45,790 bases of DNA from Acidovorax sp. GW101-3H11 (GTDB lineage: Bacteria; Pseudomonadota; Gammaproteobacteria; Burkholderiales; Burkholderiaceae_C), in contig NZ_LUKZ01000030.1 in NCBI RefSeq assembly GCF_001633105.1, positions 34,929 through 80,718 on the forward strand. The letters are read 5' to 3'. Shown here piece by piece: positions 1 to 8,668 of this stretch (position 1 is the stretch's first letter; every line of letters begins with the position of its first letter). A program made the position numbers and the translations under genes. The notes under the pieces are model-generated. The model ran no database searches. It saw only the letters and a list, made by a program, of their open reading frames with translations, and had not been told where the DNA came from.

Positions 1-108
1 CCAGACCACGTACAGGTCGATGCGGCTGCGCTCGACGTCCAGTGCAACACGCTCCACAGCCCAGGGCGCGGCCAGCCCCAATGCCTGGCAGAACAACGCT
101 TCTTGCAT
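1..108 (-). CDS. ISL3-family transposase, N-terminal fragment
   Basis: Thirty-six codons from an ATG at 108 are visible before the window ends, with an AGGAG ribosome site 8 nt upstream. The peptide starts MQEALFCQALGLAAPW and continues with a W-x-V-x-x-V-x-L-D pattern. Many ISL3 transposases open this way: a short helix, then 'PW-V---- D', before a zinc-finger-like segment. The catalytic DDE region lies outside the window. The gene sits inside the IS end at 1-183. Whether the transposase is intact cannot be judged here. Confidence 0.7.
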   Translation of the reverse strand, partial: MQEALFCQALGLAAPWAVERVALDVERSRIDLYVVW

Positions 109-183
109 GGGGAGGGCTCCTGTTCGGGGGGTGTCAATGGGTTTATTTGAACTGTCGTGTTCCACCCGAAATGGAAGAGAGCC
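1..183 (-). mobile_element. ISL3-family insertion sequence, left end (partial)
   Basis: The element runs off the left edge. Read on the minus strand it begins at 183 with a terminal sequence starting GGCTCTCTTCCATTTCGGGT, which resembles the GGCTCTT-type ends of ISL3 elements. About 75 bp inside is a transposase start. Just outside the end lies an AT-rich octamer (184-191, seven T then A) that would suit the 8-bp target duplication typical of the family. The other end is not in the window, so the duplication cannot be confirmed. The family call rests on the end sequence plus the transposase N-terminus. Confidence 0.72.
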
Positions 184-198
184 TTTTTTTATTGATTT

Positions 199-1869
199 TT
201 ACGCTGCCCGGTCCAGCTGAAACTGCCCCATGGCCCCGGCCAGTCGGTTGGCCTGGTCCTTGAGGCTTTGCGCCGCCGCCGCGCCCTCTTCCACCAGCGC
301 GGCGTTCTGCTGGGTCATGTGGTCGAGCTGGTCCACCGCCTGGCTCACCTGGCCGATCTGTGTGCTCTGCTCGCTGCTGGCCTCGTTGATCTCGGACATC
401 AGCGTGGTCACGCGCTCCACGCTGTGCACGATGTCACCCATGGTGGAGCCCGCAGCCACCACCAGTTTGGCGCCATCGCTCACCTTGGCCACGCTGTCAG
501 AGATGAGCGCCTTGATCTCGCGCGCCGCATTGGCGCTGCGCCCGGCCAGGCCACGCACCTCGCTCGCCACCACGGCAAAGCCGCGCCCCTGCTCGCCTGC
601 GCGCGCGGCCTCCACGGCGGCGTTCAGCGCCAGGATGTTGGTCTGGAACGCAATGCCGTCGATGATGCCCACGATGTCCGCAATCTTCTTGCTGCTGGCG
701 TTGATCTCTTCCATGGTCTTGAACACCTGGTGGACCACTTCGCCGCCTTTGCTGGCCACTTCGGTGGCGTTCAGCGCCAAGGCATTGGCCTGGCGCGTGC
801 TGTCGGCATTGGCCGCCACCATCTGCGCCAGCTGGGCAATGCTGGCCGCCGTCTGCTGCAGGTTGCTGGCGGCATGTTCGGTGCGCGCGCTCAGGTCGGT
901 GTTGCCCGCCGCCACTTCGGAGCTGGCCACATGGATGGATTCACCCGAGTCGCGCACCTCGGTCACCACGTAGTGCAGGGACTCGACCATCTTGTCCAGC
1001 GCAGTGAGCAACTGGCCGATCTCGTCGGTGCGCTGCGTGTCCATGCGCACCGTGAGATCGCCCCGCGCCACCACGGCAGCGGCGTCGGACGCCTGGCGCA
1101 GCGGCAACACGATGGAGCGGCGCAGCAGCCAGCCAAACAGCGCCGACAGCCCCACCACCACCAGCACGGCAATCGCGCTGATCCACTGCGCACGCGAGGC
1201 GTCACGCATCATGCTGTCGCCCGCCCGCAAAGACGCCTGCTCTGACGCTGCCAGCAGCTGGTCGATGGCCGTGAGGTACTGGGCCAGGGCGGCGGCATGC
1301 TCCTGCAACTCCTTCTGGCTGATGATCTTGGCTTCGAGCGCGTTCTGCACCAGTGCATCGCGCAGCACCGCATAGCGCTGCCGCTGCGCCTGGGCCTGGG
1401 CCCACAGGGGCTTGGTGCTTTCGGCGGTCGATGCCTGGGCCAGGGCTTCTTCGATGCGCTTGCGCTGGGCGTCTTCGGCGGCCAGCTGGGTGCGCATCTC
1501 GGCCACCAGCGGGAATACGTCCGACGACAGCGTGGCGCGCAGCGCAATCTGGCCGATGGCCACCGACTGCGTTTTCCAGTCGCGCACCGAGCGTTCGATG
1601 GGCAGCTGCTCCGCCGTCAGCAGCGCGGCCTGACGGCCCGTGCCCTCACCCGTCATCCAGGTGGTGGCCCCCAGCAGCGCCACGGCCAGGCCCAGGATGC
1701 CAAAGCTGGCAGCGAGCTTCTAGCCCACGCTCAGGCTGCGGCCTTGCCGCCGGGCCGCAGCGTGCGCCGGGGCCGCATCGGCCCGTGGCGCCGGATGGGG
1801 CGCATCCACACGCGCTCCAGACAGGGAGGTGCCTTGAGACACACCAGATGTAGCGGGCAAGTAGTTCAT
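199..1869 (-). pseudogene. Methyl-accepting chemotaxis protein with in-frame amber codon
   Basis: A chemoreceptor frame starts at ATG 1869 (AGGAGA ribosome site, 7 nt spacing) and ends at 199. Codon 50 is TAG (1720-1722), just before the first membrane segment (KLAASFGILGLAVALLG). Without it the product would have about 556 residues: TM1, a periplasmic four-helix bundle, TM2 (AVLVVVGLSALFGWLL), HAMP, and a full signalling hairpin with a conserved tip (GIAFQTNILALNAAVEAARA). The usual residue at codon 50 in relatives is Gln, Arg or Lys, so CAG to TAG is a plausible mutation. A GTG at 1683 could restart translation but would lose half of TM1. An IS end lies 15 bp past the stop. The gene is probably inactive unless the amber codon is suppressed. 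Confidence 0.85.
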
Positions 1870-1975
1870 GCGTGTTCTCCTGGTTCATCCGTGCCCCGCA
1901 CCCGGCGGGGCTGGGGCGGGGCTGAGGGCAGCGCTGGCGGCAAGTGCAGCCAGCGTCCCGCCTTCATCGCTGCGG

Positions 1976-4900
1976 TCAGTGCGCCACGCACTCTCCAAAC
2001 CCGCCACCGCCGGGCGTGGAGATCTCGAACACATCGCCCGGCTCCATGAGCGCGGCGCCGATGTGGCCCAGTTCCTCGACCTGGCCATTGGCGCGCAGCA
2101 CCCGGTTGGCACCCGCGCGCCCGGGCTGGCCGCCCGCCATGCCAAAGGCGGGGTTCAGGCGCCCGTTGGAGAGGATGCTGGCCGTCATGGCCTCCAGGAA
2201 CCGCACCCGGCGCACACCGCCATCACCGCCCGCCCAGCGCCCTGCACCGCCCGAGCCGCGCTGGATCTCGTAGCTGTCCAGCACCACGGGGAAGCGGAAC
2301 TCCAGCACCTCGGGGTCGGTCAGGCGTGAGTTGGTCATGTGGGTCTGGACCACGCTGGTGCCGTCAAAGCCGCGCACCGTGCGGCCTGAAGCATCGAACA
2401 CCGCACCCGCACCGCTGCCACCGGCAATGGTTTCGTAGTACTGGTACTGCGCATTGCCAAAGGTGAAGTTGTTCATGGTGGGCTGGCTGCCCGCCATCAC
2501 CCCCAGGGCGCCAAACAGCGCGTTGGTGATGCAGGTGGAGGTCTCCACATTGCCCGCCACCACCGAGGCCGGCGGGTTGGGGTTGAGCATGGAGCCTTGC
2601 GGGATGATGACCTGCAGCGGCTTGAGGCACCCGGCGTTGAGCGGGATGTCGTCGTCCACCAGCGTGCGGAACACATACAGCACGGCCGCCATGCACACGG
2701 CGCGCGGGGCATTGAAGTTGTTCATCTGCTGCGGGCTGGTGCCCGCAAAGTCGATCACCGCACTGCGCTCGGCCACATTGACCTTCACCGACACGCTGAT
2801 CTGCGCGCCGTTGTCCAGCGGCAGGGTGAACTGGCCGTCTTTGAGCTGCGTGATCACGCGGCGCACCGATTCTTCGGCGTTGTCTTGCACGTGGCACATG
2901 TAGGCCTGCACCACATCCAGACCAAACTGCTCCACCATCTTCGACAGCTCTTGCACACCCTTTTCGTTGGCGGCAATCTGCGCACGCAGGTCGGCCAGGT
3001 TCTGCTCGGGGTTGCGGCTGGGGTATGGCGTGGTGCCGCCGCCGGTGGCCAGCAGGTTGCGCACGGAGTCTTCCAGGAAGATGCCCCGGTCCACCAGCTT
3101 CACGTTGTTGATCTGCACGCCCTCTTCGTCAATGCGTGTGGAGAACGGTGGCATGGAGCCCGGCGTGGTGCCACCGATGTCGGCATGGTGGCCCCGGCTG
3201 CCCACATAAAACGTGGGCTCGGCGCCTTCGGCCACGTACACCGGGGTGATCACCGTCACATCGGGCAGGTGCGTGCCGCCGTGGTACGGGTCGTTGAGCA
3301 TGTACACATCGCCCGGGTGCATCTTGCCCGCGTTCTCGCGGATCACGGTCTTGATGCTCTCGCCCATGCTGCCCAGGTGCACGGGCATGTGGGGTGCGTT
3401 GGCAATCAGGTTGCCTGCGGCATCGAACAGCGCGCAGCTGAAATCGAGGCGCTCCTTGATGTTGACCGAGTAGGCCGTGTTCTGCAGCTGCAGGCCCATC
3501 TGCTCGGCGATGTTCATGAACAGGTTGTTGAACACCTCCAGCAGCACCGGGTCCACCGTGGTGCCTGCGGCGTACTGCACCTTGCGCGCCGTGACGCGGT
3601 CCAGCACCAGGTGGTCCAGATCGGTCAGGCGCGCAGACCAGCCGGGCTCCACCACGGTGGTGGTGTTCTTCTCGGCAATGATGGCCGGGCCGGGAATCAC
3701 GTCGCCGGGGTGCAGGTCTTCGCGCACCACCAGCGCGGCGGTGTGCCACTCGCCGCCCGAGTACATGCGCACGCTCTCGCGCTGCGGGTGCTTGCGGTGC
3801 GGGTGCACGGGCAGGCGCGGCTCGGCGGGGGCATCGCCTGCGATCATGGCCTCGACCGACACGGCCTCCACCACCAGACCCTTGCCCGCCATCAGGAAGG
3901 CAAAGCGCTGGCGGTAGGCCTTTTCAAAGGCCGCCTGGATGCTGGTGATGTCGCCAAACGGCACCACCAGGGCCGAGTCGGTGCCTTCGTAGCGCACATG
4001 CACGTTGTGGCGCACCTGCACCGGGTTGGCGCTGACCTGCTGGCGCTCCAGCTCGGCCTGTGCGGCAGAGCCCAGTGTGTCCAGGCGTTCAGCAATCAGG
4101 GGCAGCGATGCGGCGGCCAGTGGCATCTCCACCGCCTGCTCGCGAATCACAGTCTGGTCGGCCAGGCCCATGCCGTAGGCGCTGAGCACACCGGCGAGCG
4201 GATGCACAAACACACGCGACATGCCCAGAGCATCGGCCACCAGGCAGGCGTGCTGACCGCCCGCGCCACCAAAGCATTGCAGGGTGTAGCGCGTCACGTC
4301 ATAGCCGCGCGCCACGCTGATCTTCTTGATCGCGTTGGCCATTTGCTGCACGGCGATCTGGATAAAACCTTCGGCCACTTCCTCGGGCTGGCGCTGGGTC
4401 TGGGTGGCGATCTCCTGGAAGCGGGCGCGCACCGCATCAGCATCCAGCGTTTCATTGGCCGCCGGGCCAAACACGCTGGGGAAGTAGCGCGGCTGCACCT
4501 TGCCCACCATCACGTTCGCATCGGTCACGGCCAGCGGGCCGCCCCTGCGGTAGCTCACCGGGCCCGGGTTGGCACCTGCGCTCTCGGGGCCCACGCGGAA
4601 GCGCGAGCCGTCATACGCCAGCACCGAGCCACCGCCCGCCGCCACCGTGTGGATGCTCATCATGGGCGCGCGCATGCGCACACCGGCCACATGGGTCTCG
4701 AACTCGCGCTCGAAGGCACCGGCGTAGTGGCTCACGTCGGTGCTGGTGCCGCCCATGTCAAAGCCGATGACCTTTTCATGCCCCGCCAGACCCGCCGTGC
4801 GCGCCATGCCCACAATGCCGCCCGCCGGGCCGGAGAGGATCGCGTCCTTGCCCTGGAAGGTGCCCGCATCGGTGAGGCCGCCGGACGACTGCATGAAGAA

Positions 4901-5638
4901 CAGCTTGACGCCCGGCATCTCGCTGGCCACCTGCTCCACATAGCGGCGCAGGATGGGCGACAGGTAGGCATCGACCACCGTGGTATCGCCCCGGCTCACG
5001 AACTTCATCATCGGGCTGGTTTCGTGCGAGGTGCTGATCTGCGTGAAGCCCACCTCTTTGGCAATGCGCTTTGCCGCCTGCTCGTGCTGCGTGTAGCGGT
5101 AGCCGTGCATGAACACAATGGCCACGCTGCGCAGGCCACGCCCGTAAGCGGCCAGCAGGTCGCCCCGCAGAGTGGCTTCGTCCAGGTTCTGCAGCAGGTT
5201 GCCACGGGCGCCCATGCGCTCGCGGGCTTCGATGACCTCGGTGTAGAGCAGCTCGGGCAGCTGTATGTGGCGGTCGAACAGGCGCGGGCGGTTCTGGTAG
5301 GCAATGCGCAGCGCGTCCTTGAAGCCCTTGGTGGTGACCAGCAGCGTGGGCTCGCCCTTGCGCTCCAAGAGCGCATTGGTGGCCACGGTGGTGCCCATCT
5401 TCACGCACTCCACCAGCGCCGGGGTCACGGGTTCGCCGGGCTGCAGGCCCAGCAGGTGGCGAATGCCCGCCACGGCGGCATCTTTGTACTGCTCGGGGTT
5501 TTCAGACAGCAGCTTGTGCGTGGTCAGCGAGCCATCGGGCCGCTTGGCCACGATGTCGGTGAAGGTGCCGCCCCGGTCGATCCAGAACTGCCAGCGGTTG
5601 CCGGCCGGTGCGGTGGTCATGGTGGAGGGTGCTTGCAT
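1976..5638 (-). CDS. 5-oxoprolinase, fused HyuA-HyuB (hydantoinase/oxoprolinase family)
   Basis: This 1220-residue protein joins a HyuA-type ATP-binding half (about residues 10-680) to a HyuB-type half (about 700-1215), the layout of ATP-dependent 5-oxoprolinase. That enzyme opens 5-oxoproline to glutamate in the cytoplasm. Visible marks are IDRGGTFTDIV near the N-terminus, the phosphate-binding GFDMGGTSTDVS near residue 300, and the glycine-rich end PGGGGFGE. I prefer ATG 5638 (MQAPSTM). A GTG at 5653 and an ATG at 5620 are also possible, and none has a strong ribosome site. It is the last gene of an operon with TRAP transporter genes and a YcsI-family gene, which supports 5-oxoproline over hydantoin as substrate. 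N-methylhydantoinase or acetone carboxylase activity is less likely given the fusion and context. Confidence 0.87.
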   Translation of the reverse strand: MQAPSTMTTAPAGNRWQFWIDRGGTFTDIVAKRPDGSLTTHKLLSENPEQYKDAAVAGIRHLLGLQPGEPVTPALVECVKMGTTVATNALLERKGEPTLLVTTKGFKDALRIAYQNRPRLFDRHIQLPELLYTEVIEARERMGARGNLLQNLDEATLRGDLLAAYGRGLRSVAIVFMHGYRYTQHEQAAKRIAKEVGFTQISTSHETSPMMKFVSRGDTTVVDAYLSPILRRYVEQVASEMPGVKLFFMQSSGGLTDAGTFQGKDAILSGPAGGIVGMARTAGLAGHEKVIGFDMGGTSTDVSHYAGAFEREFETHVAGVRMRAPMMSIHTVAAGGGSVLAYDGSRFRVGPESAGANPGPVSYRRGGPLAVTDANVMVGKVQPRYFPSVFGPAANETLDADAVRARFQEIATQTQRQPEEVAEGFIQIAVQQMANAIKKISVARGYDVTRYTLQCFGGAGGQHACLVADALGMSRVFVHPLAGVLSAYGMGLADQTVIREQAVEMPLAAASLPLIAERLDTLGSAAQAELERQQVSANPVQVRHNVHVRYEGTDSALVVPFGDITSIQAAFEKAYRQRFAFLMAGKGLVVEAVSVEAMIAGDAPAEPRLPVHPHRKHPQRESVRMYSGGEWHTAALVVREDLHPGDVIPGPAIIAEKNTTTVVEPGWSARLTDLDHLVLDRVTARKVQYAAGTTVDPVLLEVFNNLFMNIAEQMGLQLQNTAYSVNIKERLDFSCALFDAAGNLIANAPHMPVHLGSMGESIKTVIRENAGKMHPGDVYMLNDPYHGGTHLPDVTVITPVYVAEGAEPTFYVGSRGHHADIGGTTPGSMPPFSTRIDEEGVQINNVKLVDRGIFLEDSVRNLLATGGGTTPYPSRNPEQNLADLRAQIAANEKGVQELSKMVEQFGLDVVQAYMCHVQDNAEESVRRVITQLKDGQFTLPLDNGAQISVSVKVNVAERSAVIDFAGTSPQQMNNFNAPRAVCMAAVLYVFRTLVDDDIPLNAGCLKPLQVIIPQGSMLNPNPPASVVAGNVETSTCITNALFGALGVMAGSQPTMNNFTFGNAQYQYYETIAGGSGAGAVFDASGRTVRGFDGTSVVQTHMTNSRLTDPEVLEFRFPVVLDSYEIQRGSGGAGRWAGGDGGVRRVRFLEAMTASILSNGRLNPAFGMAGGQPGRAGANRVLRANGQVEELGHIGAALMEPGDVFEISTPGGGGFGECVAH

Positions 5639-5665
5639 GGTGATAGGACTCACTGGTTAACGAAT

Positions 5666-5713
5666 GAACTGAAGGACTAACGGACTGACGGACTGAAGGA
5701 CCAACGGACTGGC
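5666..5713. repeat. Six-copy 8-bp tandem array between dctP and the oxoprolinase gene
   Basis: On the plus strand, units beginning GGAC occur at 5674, 5682, 5690, 5698 and 5706: GGACTAAC, GGACTGAC, GGACTGAA, GGACCAAC, GGACTGGC. A sixth unit, GAACTGAA, sits at 5666. The period is exactly 8 bp. The array starts 14 bp after the upstream dctP stop and ends 28 bp before the oxoprolinase ATG, so in the mRNA it forms the intercistronic leader. It lies outside any frame, so copy-number change would alter spacing, not reading frame. Confidence 0.9.
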
Positions 5714-5726
5714 GTTGGAAGTCGGA

Positions 5727-6692
5727 CTAGCGTTGGAAGTAGTAGGGAATGAAAATCTTGTTGGCCTCGTTGCCCACCGACTGCACCCATTCGCGGGAGA
5801 AGCGTTCGCCCAGGCGCTTGAGTTCCGTGTCCAGCTCGGCGGATGCGCGCTCGACCTTGATGCCCTTGCGCTGCAGCTCGCCCACCGACTCGTCGGCCAC
5901 GGCGGCACTCAGGGCCCAGCCACGTGTTTCGGCCTCGGCCGCCGCCTGGGTCACGGCCTGGCGCGCAGCGGGGGGCAGCGCGTCAAACGCCTGCTGGTTC
6001 ACAAACACGATGTTCTTGGGCAGCCAGGCATTGATGCCGTAGTACTGCTTGATCTGGCCCCAGACCTGGTTCTCCACCCCGGTCAGAGCCGAGGTGATCA
6101 TGGAGTCGAGCTTGCCTGCCGACAGCGCCTTGTTGACCTCGACCATGGGCACGTCCACCGGGGTGGCGCCCAGCAGCTCGGCAATGCGCACGGTGGCAGG
6201 GTTGTAGGTGCGCATGCGCGTGCCCTTGAAGTCGGCCGACGAGCGCACCGGCCCGACGGAAAACAGCCCCTGCGGCGGCCACGGCACGGCATACAGGGCC
6301 TTGAGGCCCTTGGCCGCAAAGTGCCCGTCGATCAGCGGGCGCTGCAGGTCCCACAGGCGGCGCGCATCGGCGTAGCTGCGCACCAGAAATGGCACGGTGT
6401 CGGCCCCTGCAATGGGCATGCCCTGCACCAGGCTGGTCATGATGGTTTCGCCCGCCTGGGCCTTGCCGTCCTGCACCGCCTGGGGAATCTCGCCCAGCTT
6501 GAACAGCGTGTTGTTGGCATGGACCTCGATGCGCAGCGCCCCGCCCGAGGCGCGCTCCACGTCTTGCGCAAACTGCACCACATTGCGGGTGTGGAAGGAC
6601 TCCGCGCGGTAGCCCGTGGCCAGTTTCCACTGGGTCTGGGCGTGCGCCATCTGGGCCACGGCAAGCGCGGCCAGCAACACAACGGTTTTCAT
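5727..6692 (-). CDS. TRAP transporter substrate-binding protein (DctP family), second copy
   Basis: The 321-residue product starts with a signal peptide (cleavage probably after AQMAHA) and is a periplasmic DctP/SBP-7 type binding protein. It hands substrate to the DctQM permease. The conserved Arg stretch RTYNPATVRIAELLGA (around residue 155) is where TRAP proteins usually bind the substrate carboxylate. The start at 6692 has an AGGAG ribosome site 5 nt upstream. It is a paralogue of the binding protein at 8669-9634: the YNPAT motif, the SYAD segment and the PWP segment align. The two genes flank dctQ-dctM in one operon, so two binding proteins may share one permease. Substrate is inferred only from neighbours. 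Confidence 0.92.
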   Translation of the reverse strand: MKTVVLLAALAVAQMAHAQTQWKLATGYRAESFHTRNVVQFAQDVERASGGALRIEVHANNTLFKLGEIPQAVQDGKAQAGETIMTSLVQGMPIAGADTVPFLVRSYADARRLWDLQRPLIDGHFAAKGLKALYAVPWPPQGLFSVGPVRSSADFKGTRMRTYNPATVRIAELLGATPVDVPMVEVNKALSAGKLDSMITSALTGVENQVWGQIKQYYGINAWLPKNIVFVNQQAFDALPPAARQAVTQAAAEAETRGWALSAAVADESVGELQRKGIKVERASAELDTELKRLGERFSREWVQSVGNEANKIFIPYYFQR

Positions 6693-6730
6693 GGGGGACT
6701 CCTGTGCAGGCTGGGTCGCAGTGCGGTGGA

Positions 6731-8029
6731 TCAGCCCTGCATCTGGCGTGGCAGCCAGAGCACCACGTCGGGCACGAAGTAGGTCATGATGACCGCGACG
6801 ATCATCAGGGCGAACAAGGGCAGCGCGGTGCGGGCGATCCAGGTGACTTCACGGCGCGTCATGCCCTGCAGCACGAACAGGTTGAAGCCCACGGGCGGCG
6901 TGATCTGCGCCATCTCGACCACCAGCACGATGAAGATGCCGAACCACACCAGGTCAAAGCCTGCAGCTTCCACGGTGGGCAGCAGCACGGCAATGGTCAG
7001 CACCACCATGGAGATGCCATCCAGGAAGCAGCCCAGCAGGATGAAGAACACGATGAGCAGCAGCATCAGCGCAAACGGCGAGAGGTGCAGCGCGCCAATG
7101 AACTCGGCCAGGTGCCGTGGCAGGCCGATGAAACCCATGGCCAGCGTGAGGAAGGCTGCGCCCGCCAGGATGAGGCCGATCATGCAGTACACACGGCAGG
7201 CGGCCACCAGGCCTTCCTTGAAGCGGGCCCAGTTGAGCGAGCCCTCGATCTTGGCCAGGATCAGCGACCCGGCCACACCCAGCGCGGCGGCCTCGGTGGC
7301 CGTGGCGATGCCGCTGTAGATGGCACCCAGCACCACCACGATGAGCGACACCACAGGGATCAGGTGGCGCGAGGCGTAGAGCTTCTGTGCAAAGCTCAGC
7401 TGGGCATCGGGCGCAGGCACCTTGTCCTTGTTGAACAGCGCCCACACGATGATGTAGCCCATGAACAGTGCCGCGAGCAGCAGGCCCGGAATCACGCCCG
7501 CCAGGAAGAGCTTGGAGATCGACACATTGGCTGCCACGCCATAGACGATCATGATGATCGACGGCGGGATGAGCAGGCCCAGCGTGCCAGCCCCTGCAAG
7601 CGTGCCCACCGAAATTTCTTCGGGGTAGCCGCGCTGCTTGAGTTCAGGCAGCGTGATCTTGCCGATGGTGGCGCAGGTGGCGGCCGACGAGCCCGAGATG
7701 GCGGCAAAGATGGTGCAGCCCACCACGTTCACATGCAGCAGGCGGCCCGGCAGGCGCTCCAGCCATGGGGCCAGGCCCTTGAACATGCTGCTCGACAGCT
7801 TGCTGCGGAAGAGGATCTCGCCCATCCACAGAAAAAGAGGCAAAGCAGTCAGCGTCCAGCTGGAGGTGGACCCCCAGATGGTCAGCATCATGCTGTCGCC
7901 CACCGGGCGGTTGGTAAACAGCTCCATGCCGACCAGGGCCACTGCCAGCAGTGACAGGCCGATCCACAGACCCGAGCCGAGCACTGCAAACAGCACCACG
8001 ATCAAGCCCAAAGCGATGATGACGTCCAT
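6731..8029 (-). CDS. TRAP transporter large permease (DctM family)
   Basis: This 432-residue, very hydrophobic protein has the roughly 12 membrane segments of DctM, the transport-forming subunit of TRAP secondary transporters. It includes the family's loop rich in Gly, Ser and Ala (FAAISGSSAATCATIGKI) and the TPPVGFNLFVLQG segment near the C-terminus. It uses a sodium or proton gradient to bring in an organic acid delivered by a DctP protein. The ATG at 8029 follows a GGAGA site. It lies 21 bp after dctQ and 38 bp before the second dctP, so the genes are surely co-transcribed. Confidence 0.95.
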   Translation of the reverse strand: MDVIIALGLIVVLFAVLGSGLWIGLSLLAVALVGMELFTNRPVGDSMMLTIWGSTSSWTLTALPLFLWMGEILFRSKLSSSMFKGLAPWLERLPGRLLHVNVVGCTIFAAISGSSAATCATIGKITLPELKQRGYPEEISVGTLAGAGTLGLLIPPSIIMIVYGVAANVSISKLFLAGVIPGLLLAALFMGYIIVWALFNKDKVPAPDAQLSFAQKLYASRHLIPVVSLIVVVLGAIYSGIATATEAAALGVAGSLILAKIEGSLNWARFKEGLVAACRVYCMIGLILAGAAFLTLAMGFIGLPRHLAEFIGALHLSPFALMLLLIVFFILLGCFLDGISMVVLTIAVLLPTVEAAGFDLVWFGIFIVLVVEMAQITPPVGFNLFVLQGMTRREVTWIARTALPLFALMIVAVIMTYFVPDVVLWLPRQMQG

Positions 8030-8050
8030 GATGGTGTCTCCGGGTTCGGG

Positions 8051-8560
8051 TTATTCAGAACGAGCCGACTCGGACACGGCCATGAAGGCCACGCCCTGGA
8101 AGCGCAAGACAAGGGCATGGGCAAACGACAGCGCAAAGCCGATGCAGCCCATGGCCATGCTGAGCTGCGGGATCCACAGCGGCGAGGCGTCGGCTGCGGG
8201 CGAGATGTCGTGAGTGATGTACGAAATCCACACCGAGCGCACGGCGTACCAGGCGATGTAGAGCGTGAGCGCGAGCGCCGCACTCAGGCAGAACCATTCG
8301 AATGCCGAGCGCAGGCGCGCTGGCAGGCGGTCCAGCACCAGCGTCACGCGGATGTGGTCGCCGTTTTGCAGTGTGCTGGGCAGGGCGAAGAACAGCGCAG
8401 CGGCGATGGCGTAGCCTGCGTACGCATCGAGCCCGTCGATGTTCAGGTGGATGACTTCGCGGGCAAACACGCCCAGCGTGACAGCGGCGAACGCGGCCAG
8501 CATGGAGATGCCGGACAGCAGCATCAGCAGCCTGTAGAAATTTCGGACGAGTTTGTCCAT
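8051..8560 (-). CDS. TRAP transporter small permease (DctQ family)
   Basis: The 169-residue protein has four membrane segments, the DctQ layout. Segment one (LLMLLSGISMLAAFAAVTLG) is followed by the family's FAREV-type segment, and a conserved NGDHIRV-like stretch sits in the middle. DctQ pairs with DctM and is needed for the interaction with the binding protein. It starts at ATG 8560 and ends 21 bp before dctM. A 108-bp gap containing a hairpin separates it from the upstream dctP. Confidence 0.92.
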   Translation of the reverse strand: MDKLVRNFYRLLMLLSGISMLAAFAAVTLGVFAREVIHLNIDGLDAYAGYAIAAALFFALPSTLQNGDHIRVTLVLDRLPARLRSAFEWFCLSAALALTLYIAWYAVRSVWISYITHDISPAADASPLWIPQLSMAMGCIGFALSFAHALVLRFQGVAFMAVSESARSE

Positions 8561-8638
8561 GGCGTACTCCGGTAACGCTTGAAAAATTGAAAAAGGGAGT
8601 GACTGAAAACGGGGGCAGCACGCGCTGGGGTGCAGCCC

Positions 8639-8655
8639 GGCCCCGTGGCGGGGCC
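8639..8655 (-). other. Intercistronic hairpin after the first dctP
   Basis: GGCCCCG and CGGGGCC form a perfect 7-bp stem with a 3-nt loop, 13 bp past the dctP stop on the transcribed strand. No U-run follows. Hairpins here commonly protect the upstream mRNA, which would raise binding protein over permease. That role is inferred. Confidence 0.65.
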
Positions 8656-8668
8656 TGGAGCGCGGCGC

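Noticed and set aside
2597..5680. A long open frame on the plus strand, about 1000 codons
   Set aside because: It lies opposite the oxoprolinase gene, is rich in His, Arg, Gln and Ala, and has no domain. High GC keeps the antisense frame open.
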